This document shows positions 57,592 through 64,000 of a DNA stretch of 64,000 nt, piece by piece (position 1 is the stretch's first letter; each line of letters starts with the position of its first letter). The DNA comes from Legionella_C dresdenensis. GTDB taxonomy: Bacteria; Pseudomonadota; Gammaproteobacteria; Legionellales; Legionellaceae. The translations under genes were made by a program, and so were the position numbers. Location of the stretch: assembly GCF_042649825.1 (NCBI RefSeq), contig NZ_JBHSAB010000014.1, forward strand, positions 62,001 to 126,000. Reading direction: 5' to 3'. Under the pieces are notes generated by a model. The model did not search any database, was not told the DNA's origin, and worked only from the letters and a program-made list of their open reading frames with translations.

Positions 57592-59409
57592 ATGAATAGT
57601 AATCCGCTTAGCCATGTCTTTATTTTTCTTGCCTCGGCCTCGCTTATTATTCCGCTGGCAAGCCGATTCAAGCTGGGCTCAGTATTGGGTTATTTGATCA
57701 TTGGGGTTTTAATTGGACCATTTGGCTTCAAGCTGATTGGCAATGCATCGCAAATCATGCATTTTGCCGAGTTTGGGGTCATCATGATGTTGTTTTTGAT
57801 TGGCCTTGAGCTTGAGCCAGCCATGTTGTGGCGCCTGCGTAAAGCGATTATTGGGCTAGGCGGTGCCCAGGTCATTCTAACCACTGCCGCGCTGACTTTT
57901 CTGGGGATGTATCTGGGTTATCACTGGCATGTCAGTCTTGCGGTCAGTATGGCGCTGTCCCTGTCATCCACCGCACTGGTATTACAGATGCTACAGGAGA
58001 AAAACCTGCTCAAAACAGCCGAAGGGGAAACTTCTTTTTCCGTACTATTGTTTCAGGATATTGCGGTAATCTTCATTCTGGTTATTCTGCCGCTGCTTGC
58101 CAATCCGGCTGAAGCGGAAAAATTGGCTGCCAATGCGGTAACGCAACCGGAATGGTTGCGGGCCTTGCTAATCATTGTGCTGATTGGCAGCGTGATTATC
58201 GCCGGTCACTTTCTTTCCCGGCATTTATTTTTGATGGTTGCCAAAACCAATTTACGCGAAGTATTTACTGCAACCTCACTGGCGTTAATTGTCGGTACTA
58301 CCTTACTCATGCAATCTGTTGGCGTATCGCCAGCGTTAGGTGCGTTCGTTGCGGGTGTTGTTCTGGCCAACTCGGAATATAAACGGACGCTTGAAACGGA
58401 TATCGAACCCTTTAAAGGTTTGCTGCTGGGCCTGTTTTTCATCTCGGTCGGGATGAGTATTAATTTCACGCTGCTCATGGCGAAGCCTTGGAGCATCCTG
58501 GAAACAGTCGCAGCAATTATTACCATTAAAGCGCTGATATTGATTATTCTGGGCCGGATTTTCGGCCTGACGGCTATCCAGACTATCGGTTTTGCCTTTG
58601 CTCTGTCACAGGTGGGCGAATTTGCATTTGTGCTTTTTCAGTTTGCCAATTCAATACATGTCATATCGGCTGCCGTAACCAATTTTTTCACGCTGGCAGT
58701 TGCCTTGTCGATGGCTACTACTCCGTTTTTAATGCTTATCTATTACCGCATTATCGTGCCGCAATATATGAGCATATTGCCAAAACAGGAATTTGATACC
58801 ATTAGTGCCCAATATAGCGTCATCCTGGCTGGCTATGGCCGCTTTGGCCAGGTCATAGGACGGTTTCTGACTGCGCAAGGAATAAAGCTGACTATCCTGG
58901 AAAAAGATCCTGAACAAATAGAGTTGCTGCGTAAATTTGGCTTTAAAGGTTATTTTGGAGATGCTTCAAGGCTGGATTTGTTAAAAAATGCCGGTGCTGA
59001 TAAAGCCCATTTATTGCTTATCGCGATTGATGACGCGGATACAACGCTCGATATCGTGAAAACATCAAAAATGTATTTTCCGCAGCTCAAGCTGTTTGCC
59101 CGTGCCCGCAACCGCCGCCATGCGTATGAACTGCATAAAGCCGGCGCGGATTATTTCAAACGGGAAACATTTGATTCGGCATTGACAATGGCGCGGGATA
59201 TTATGATTCATCTGGGACACAGTGAAGAGAGTATGCGCCGTAAGGCCAAAACATTTGCCCAGTTTGACGAAATGACCTTGAAGCAATCGTTTGAATTTTT
59301 TGACCATGAACCTGAAATGATTAGTTTCTCAAGACAGGTTAGTGGCGAGCTTGAGCGGATTTTACAGAGTGATCAGCAGGCGGAAAAGCCAAAGAAAAAG
59401 CGGAGTTAA
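57592..59409 (+). CDS. CPA2 monovalent cation/proton antiporter with RCK domain (KefB/KefC-like)
   Basis: 605 aa. Twelve to thirteen membrane helices (first half: RFKLGSVLGYLIIGVLIGPF, GVIMMLFLIGLELEPAMLWR, SVLLFQDIAVIFILVILPLL), then an RCK/TrkA-N domain with Rossmann VILAGYGRFGQVIGRFLTAQ and ARARNRRHAYELHKAGADYF. Exchanges K+ or Na+ for H+, giving pH or electrophile tolerance. The glutathione-responsive KefC features cannot be verified by eye. Confidence 0.92.
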   Translation: MNSNPLSHVFIFLASASLIIPLASRFKLGSVLGYLIIGVLIGPFGFKLIGNASQIMHFAEFGVIMMLFLIGLELEPAMLWRLRKAIIGLGGAQVILTTAALTFLGMYLGYHWHVSLAVSMALSLSSTALVLQMLQEKNLLKTAEGETSFSVLLFQDIAVIFILVILPLLANPAEAEKLAANAVTQPEWLRALLIIVLIGSVIIAGHFLSRHLFLMVAKTNLREVFTATSLALIVGTTLLMQSVGVSPALGAFVAGVVLANSEYKRTLETDIEPFKGLLLGLFFISVGMSINFTLLMAKPWSILETVAAIITIKALILIILGRIFGLTAIQTIGFAFALSQVGEFAFVLFQFANSIHVISAAVTNFFTLAVALSMATTPFLMLIYYRIIVPQYMSILPKQEFDTISAQYSVILAGYGRFGQVIGRFLTAQGIKLTILEKDPEQIELLRKFGFKGYFGDASRLDLLKNAGADKAHLLLIAIDDADTTLDIVKTSKMYFPQLKLFARARNRRHAYELHKAGADYFKRETFDSALTMARDIMIHLGHSEESMRRKAKTFAQFDEMTLKQSFEFFDHEPEMISFSRQVSGELERILQSDQQAEKPKKKRS

Positions 59410-59445
59410 GCCGTTTTTCCGGATTGCATCGTTTAAACAGCATAG

Positions 59446-59465
59446 GTTGGGCTGCAAAGCCCAAC
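59446..59465. repeat. dispersed palindrome family B
   Basis: GTTGGGCTGCAAAGCCCAAC between the convergent antiporter and ppa genes. Confidence 0.8.
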
Positions 59466-59487
59466 ACTCAATTTCTCAACAGCAGGT

Positions 59488-60018
59488 CTACTTTTCTTCA
59501 AAACGGCTGACGCTGGCAAGAATCTCTTGCTTGGCGGCTTCCGGGCCTTCCCAGCCTTCAACTTTAACCCATTTACCTTCTTCAAGATCTTTGTAGTGCT
59601 TGAAAAAGTGCTCCAGTGACAGTAACAAATGTGCTGGCAGATCAGCGTATGTTTCAACGTTCTGATACATTTTCGTCAATTTGCTGGTTGGAACAGCGAG
59701 TAATTTGGCATCAACACCCGCTTCATCAGTCATTTTCAGCATCCCGACAACCCGGCATGGAATAGCAGAACCGCTGATTAACGGCACGGGTGTGACAACC
59801 AATACATCAACCGGATCGCCATCTTCCGACAAAGTATTCGGGATATAGCCATAATTAGTTGGATAAAACATGGCTGTCGTCATGAAACGATCAACAAATA
59901 AAGCGCCGGTTTCCTTGTCGACTTCATACTTAACCGGTTCCCCGTGCATAGGGATTTCAATAATGACATTAATTTCATCCGGCACTTTACGGCCAGCGTT
60001 AATAAGTGTTAAGCCCAT
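59488..60018 (-). CDS. ppa: inorganic pyrophosphatase
   Basis: 176 aa, same as E. coli Ppa. Hydrolyses PPi to drive biosynthesis. EIPMHGEPVKYEVDKETGAL, YPTNYGYIPNTLSEDGDPVD (metal Asp cluster), PVPLISGSAIPCRVVGMLKM, HFFKHYKDLEEGKWVKVEGW. The start is the ATG at 60018 with GGGTAATAA upstream. Divergent from the LRR gene across 216 bp of very AT-rich DNA. Confidence 0.97.
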   Translation of the reverse strand: MGLTLINAGRKVPDEINVIIEIPMHGEPVKYEVDKETGALFVDRFMTTAMFYPTNYGYIPNTLSEDGDPVDVLVVTPVPLISGSAIPCRVVGMLKMTDEAGVDAKLLAVPTSKLTKMYQNVETYADLPAHLLLSLEHFFKHYKDLEEGKWVKVEGWEGPEAAKQEILASVSRFEEK

Positions 60019-60234
60019 TTTTATTACCCACAATTAAAAGACCGCTTATTATACTCAATAAAATTAAAAGACAAAATTAAATCGATTCCTAAGAAAGGAC
60101 TACTTGAATTATTAAAATTACCGGCTAGTCAAATTAAGTTCTTACTGTTCAAATTATGTAAAATATGTTAGTATAAAAACTTTATATAACGTTTTCCAAA
60201 TATTAACTCAGGAAGTTAAGGAACTTTTAATCCC

Positions 60235-63200
60235 ATGTTTCACATAACTCGTATCACACCATTACTTATTGAAGAATTACTCAATCGAATACCTCTCAAT
60301 GAAACCAAATTGAGCTTCAGAAAAAATAATTTGGTTTATTATTCCCCATTGCTTATACAAAGTATATTAAAACAAATACCTGAGCATATACAGCACCTCG
60401 ATATGAGCTTAAATGAAATGCAAGCCTTAAGAGGAAACATAGCGGGCTTCTGGTCCAGTATAAAAGAAAACATTCTGAGCCTGAATCTCGAAGGAAATCA
60501 ATTTGGACTGGAAAAGCAGCCTGACCGGATTATCACGCTGCTGCAAGCGTTACACAAAAAATTGCGCGCTCTTGATCTTGGATATAACCTGTTTAGCAGG
60601 CATCCTGCTGATTTTTTAATAAGGATTCTCAGAGAGCTGCCGCCTTTGCTTGATATATTAGTTCTGGATGGGAATGAGCTCCATAAGGTAGAAAATTTAG
60701 CGCTGGTATTGAAGGCAGTTCCAACTTCTGTCAACCATTTAAGCCTCCAAAAAAACGGATTTATGGTTCAGGAACCCCAAGCAGAACGCGAAACAAAACT
60801 TAATCAATTTCTTAGTGATCTCAAGTCGCTCCCGCCCAATATTATCCAGCTTAATCTTAGTGATAATGGTTTTACTTCGAAAGATATGCTTAAAATTCGC
60901 GCTGCTTTACCCAAAACAGTAAGGCACGTGTTTTTTGAACAGGGCAGCCTTGAGGCGAATGTAAAATATACTTACCTTAATTTAAGAAACAATAATTTAG
61001 CTCAAGAGAGTCAGGCAAGCCTGAAAAGTTTATTAGCTATTTTTTCGTCTGACGTTGAAAACCTCTCTCTTGCAGACAACCAGCTTGGTAAAATGACGAA
61101 AGAATGTGCCAAAACACTTTTTGAATATCCTTTTAACAGATTGAAAACCTTGGAATTACAAAATAATGGCCTGATTGAACAACAACATCTGGCTCCATAT
61201 CTGGTCAATATTTGTAAAAATTTGCAATCACTTGATTTGTCAGGTAATCAATTAGGGGAACACGGCTTCCTTTTTACTGGCATTATAGCCAGACTGCAGC
61301 GCCTAACCCATTTAAACTTATCGAATAATGGGCTTGGCTATATAAGGGATAGTAATGAATTGAAATATGGTCTGCCTTTTAGCTTGCCTCATAACTTGAT
61401 ATTCCTTGATTTAAGCAGAAATAACCTGGATAGAGTACCTGATTTGGATCTTATTTTTGCTGAAATCACAGCGCCTTTAATTGAGTTAAATCTCGCTGGC
61501 AACCATCTTGCCAGGCAAACAAATGAAATTTCTGAAACGACCGAAACAGGCAATCCAGACTCTGATATAGTAGATAAACTAATAAAAATAATCAGGGCTA
61601 TTCCTGGAACTGTTCAAAAACTCAATCTGAGCTCAAACGGATTGGAAGAACTATCAGTGCAAGATTTAATTAGAATCTTATCCAGTCTGCCCGGCAATAT
61701 TATTGAGCTCAATCTGGGTAAAGAAATCTTTGTAGAAGAAAAACTGCTCATCATTCTTGCTTCCCTGCCGCCCTCCGTCAAAATCGTAGTCTTAGACAAG
61801 GCTTATAATCCTATAGCTGAAATTGCTGATTTTTGCCTGCGGTGTTTAAAAACAAACCTTGAGATTCTTGAATTTAATCTTAAAGGTCTGTCGCTTCATT
61901 CTGAGCTTAGAAAAGCGATAATAACCGGGGACTGGCCTTATGATCAGAGCTTGCAATCGCTGTTAAAAGCGTTGTTGTTAACTGGCAGAGTCGGTAACGA
62001 TAATTCTGAATTCAATACCTTGCCAGCGGACAAAATAGAAGAGCGACATATTGATATGGCAGTAGATTTCCTGCTAAAAGCAGCCGCAAACCCTGCCCTG
62101 CGACCCTATGCCGAGCAAGAATTATGGCGGCTTAAAGGAGCATATAGTTACCATTCAGTAAAGCAACTGAATTTGCCAGCAAAATATCGCCGTGAAAACG
62201 CCGAGGCACCGGTAATTTTTGCACCACATAATCCCGATTCTCCGAGAAAGGATAGATATCTCTCCCTGATCAGTCAAAACCTGAGCCAGGAAAGCGCATC
62301 CAAACTACAAACCAGGCTGGATGATTTGCCGTCTGAAGTCGAGCAATTATACTTGGGGAATACCAGCCTTGGCGATTTGAGTGATGAATGCGCACAAATT
62401 CTTTTTAATCGCCCATTTAACAAGTTAGAGGGGCTGGAGCTTTGTAATAACGACTTATATAAGCAGCAAAACCTTCCCCATTATCTGCGCACCATTGGCA
62501 ACACGTTAAAATATCTTAATCTGGCAGAAAACCAACTCGGGAGATCGCCCTGTTTTACTGATGTTATTGCGAACCTCAATAAAGACTTATTGCATTTAAA
62601 TTTATCGGGCAACCAACTCGGCGCACTTAAACCCGAGGTGTTGGTAAACAGTCTTGTTCGCCATATGCCGCCTCACCTGGAATATCTTGATTTAAGTGAT
62701 AATCAGCTTGCCTTGATACCTTTTGATAAGCTAATTTACCTCATCTCCAGGCTGCCGCGCAGTATTACCCGAATTAATCTCTGTTATAATAATTTCTCGC
62801 AAGAAGCGCGAATGGCTATCGTTGCATCCCTGCCGCCAGGCATCGACATAATAGCGGATCCCCCGCCTGAGCCGTCTCATGAAGCAGCAAGAGATACAGC
62901 GAATTATTGCATGGAACGTTTAAAGATCAGTATCAATAATGCAGTAAAACATTGTGATGATTGGAATACAGATTACCGGTCACAGCAAGGCATAGAGTAT
63001 CGTTTAAAGATATTTTATTCTGTTCTCCCGAAAATATTACCTGATATTTCACTCAACAAAGAGCTAAGACAAGCGATAATATGGCAAGATTTACCCTATG
63101 CTCCAAGCTATCAATGGTTGTTCAAGGCGCTGGTTCTAACTGGCAAAATCGGTAATAATGGACCTGAATACAAAGCCCGCATGAGCCCCGAAGAAGGAGA

Positions 63201-63489
63201 GGAGCAGCGCATTCATATGGCAATTGATTACCTGATTAAAGCGGCGGGCAACGCCTATCTTAAAGCGATTACCGATCAGGAATTATGGCAAATTAAAGAT
63301 GCTTTTGCTGATAAATACCCCTCGGTACAGCGCAAGCTGGAAAGATTGCATTTACCAGCAAGGTTTAATAATCAAAAACCGGAAGAGCATCAGACAAGTA
63401 TGCGTCATTATATTGATGAGCACAGGTTCTTCAGCCAGTATGCAGCTACGGCCGATTGTGCCATGCCTCCGATTCAGCTCGTGCTTTAA
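60235..63489 (+). CDS. large leucine-rich repeat protein with duplicated halves, candidate effector
   Basis: 1084 aa with many LRRs of the ribonuclease-inhibitor style (LQSLDLSGNQLGEHGFLF, LTHLNLSNNGLGYI, LEYLDLSDNQLALIPFD). Two large halves repeat each other: LRR block A (about 240-420) resembles block B (about 675-880), and each is followed by a helical module (RKAIITGDWPYDQSLQSLLK near 560; RQAIIWQDLPYAPSYQWLFK near 945) ending in LPAKYR or LPARFN. No signal peptide or membrane helix. Eukaryote-like protein binding is expected. The upstream region lacks the PmrA-type box. It ends 4 bp into the convergent next gene. Confidence 0.85.
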   Translation: MFHITRITPLLIEELLNRIPLNETKLSFRKNNLVYYSPLLIQSILKQIPEHIQHLDMSLNEMQALRGNIAGFWSSIKENILSLNLEGNQFGLEKQPDRIITLLQALHKKLRALDLGYNLFSRHPADFLIRILRELPPLLDILVLDGNELHKVENLALVLKAVPTSVNHLSLQKNGFMVQEPQAERETKLNQFLSDLKSLPPNIIQLNLSDNGFTSKDMLKIRAALPKTVRHVFFEQGSLEANVKYTYLNLRNNNLAQESQASLKSLLAIFSSDVENLSLADNQLGKMTKECAKTLFEYPFNRLKTLELQNNGLIEQQHLAPYLVNICKNLQSLDLSGNQLGEHGFLFTGIIARLQRLTHLNLSNNGLGYIRDSNELKYGLPFSLPHNLIFLDLSRNNLDRVPDLDLIFAEITAPLIELNLAGNHLARQTNEISETTETGNPDSDIVDKLIKIIRAIPGTVQKLNLSSNGLEELSVQDLIRILSSLPGNIIELNLGKEIFVEEKLLIILASLPPSVKIVVLDKAYNPIAEIADFCLRCLKTNLEILEFNLKGLSLHSELRKAIITGDWPYDQSLQSLLKALLLTGRVGNDNSEFNTLPADKIEERHIDMAVDFLLKAAANPALRPYAEQELWRLKGAYSYHSVKQLNLPAKYRRENAEAPVIFAPHNPDSPRKDRYLSLISQNLSQESASKLQTRLDDLPSEVEQLYLGNTSLGDLSDECAQILFNRPFNKLEGLELCNNDLYKQQNLPHYLRTIGNTLKYLNLAENQLGRSPCFTDVIANLNKDLLHLNLSGNQLGALKPEVLVNSLVRHMPPHLEYLDLSDNQLALIPFDKLIYLISRLPRSITRINLCYNNFSQEARMAIVASLPPGIDIIADPPPEPSHEAARDTANYCMERLKISINNAVKHCDDWNTDYRSQQGIEYRLKIFYSVLPKILPDISLNKELRQAIIWQDLPYAPSYQWLFKALVLTGKIGNNGPEYKARMSPEEGEEQRIHMAIDYLIKAAGNAYLKAITDQELWQIKDAFADKYPSVQRKLERLHLPARFNNQKPEEHQTSMRHYIDEHRFFSQYAATADCAMPPIQLVL

Positions 63490-63971
63490 CTCGAACAGCT
63501 GCTGCTACTCGCACACGGACTGTGCGATATACTGGGCGGCGACGAGCTTTTTTTCTGCAAATGGAAGAGTTGTTTAAATTTTTCTGTTCTTGTAGGCTCT
63601 AATCCCAGTTTTTGTAAAAAATCTGTTCTTGATTTGCCATTATTGGTAATAATGTCCAGTTTTTCTCGATTACGCAGGATAGTGTACATCGCCTCAATTT
63701 GTTCGGCATCGCTCTTGTCAGTATTAAAGCAGCAAAGCAGTTTGTTTGCCAGATTATAACGACGAATATTCAGGTGCAATGCAGGATGCAGCTCGGATGA
63801 GTGCTTCGCTTCGGAAGCTGCGGTTATATTCTGATAGAGAGTGCTCCCTGTCTTGGCCTTATCAATGATCTGATTAATATCCAGATAATTCCCATCTTGA
63901 CTATAATACTGCTTTTGCACATCCAAAGGCAAATTGTTTGCCTCCAATTCAATCTTTTTGCGGCAACTCAT
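63486..63971 (-). CDS. hypothetical protein with Ser/Cys-rich tail
   Basis: 161 aa, family unknown. Mostly helical (NNLPLDVQKQYYSQDGNYLD; QIEAMYTILRNREKLDIITN) with the C-terminal tail SSSPPSISHSPCASSSSCSS. The ATG at 63971 has only a weak AGAAATACG upstream; its promoter is cut by the window edge. The last codons overlap the end of the LRR gene on the other strand. Confidence 0.55.
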   Translation of the reverse strand: MSCRKKIELEANNLPLDVQKQYYSQDGNYLDINQIIDKAKTGSTLYQNITAASEAKHSSELHPALHLNIRRYNLANKLLCCFNTDKSDAEQIEAMYTILRNREKLDIITNNGKSRTDFLQKLGLEPTRTEKFKQLFHLQKKSSSPPSISHSPCASSSSCSS

Positions 63972-64000
63972 TTCGTATTTCTGAAGAACTTTTACTAATA

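Noticed and set aside
60019..60234. PmrA-like box before the LRR gene
   Set aside because: Several TTAA words occur, but none pair at 7-bp spacing with a -10 at 11 bp; the nearest pairs are 9 bp apart.

Overview
The window looks like chromosome from a gammaproteobacterium of the order Legionellales, probably an amoeba- or host-associated relative of Coxiella, Aquicella or Legionella. The basis is gene content and order (sdhCDAB-sucAB-sucCD as one block, a stand-alone fis, feoABC, a pycA-type biotin carboxylase, many small palindromic intergenic repeats), together with several large helical, LRR or acidic-linker proteins of the kind these bacteria inject into eukaryotic cells. No rRNA, phage, integrase, transposase or CRISPR is visible. 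One tRNA (Gln-TTG) is present. No Dot/Icm secretion gene lies in the window, so the effector calls rest on promoters and protein features.

Layout: 1-6.5 kb holds ggt (partial) and coaD on the minus strand, then lolB, tRNA-Gln and prs, an FAD monooxygenase, a small protein with a possible histone fold, and a Cys-rich secreted protein. 6.5-12 kb holds fis, a DUF945 protein, an MFS carrier, a 137-bp MITE with target-site duplication, an SseB-like protein, a membrane-anchored RMF-like protein and pdxH. 12-18.9 kb holds a 1674-aa helical protein, a papain-like periplasmic protease and a small membrane protein. 18.9-28.5 kb is the TCA block sdhCDAB-sucAB-sucCD (minus strand). 28.5-35.5 kb holds a hydrolase, an EAL-HDOD protein, a 745-aa protein with PP1-docking-like motifs, a lipid-kinase/phosphoesterase pair and an unknown. 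35.5-43 kb holds an oligopeptide ABC cassette lacking ATPases and feoABC with a Fur box. 43-47 kb holds a tandem palindrome array, zapE with a hydrolase, and panBC. 47-64 kb holds ybdD-cstA, a coiled-coil effector candidate, pycA, a GGDEF-EAL protein, priC, an amino-acid permease, a Kef-type antiporter, ppa, a 1084-aa LRR protein and a final unknown.

The most notable result is a shared promoter architecture, TTAA-N7-TTAA-N11-(-10), upstream of four otherwise unrelated genes: the histone-like protein (5024), the 1674-aa protein (12297), the PP1-motif protein (30784) and the 400-aa coiled-coil protein (50631, minus). It matches the PmrA box (tandem cTTAATatT, 2-bp spacing) known to drive Dot/Icm effectors in Legionella and Coxiella. 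It joins these four scattered genes into one candidate virulence regulon with eukaryote-directed features (chromatin, phosphatase, scaffold-like). The housekeeping genes between them look ordinary, apart from the loss of ispE from the usual lolB-ispE-tRNA-prs order, the missing Opp ATPases and the unusual load of palindromic repeats.
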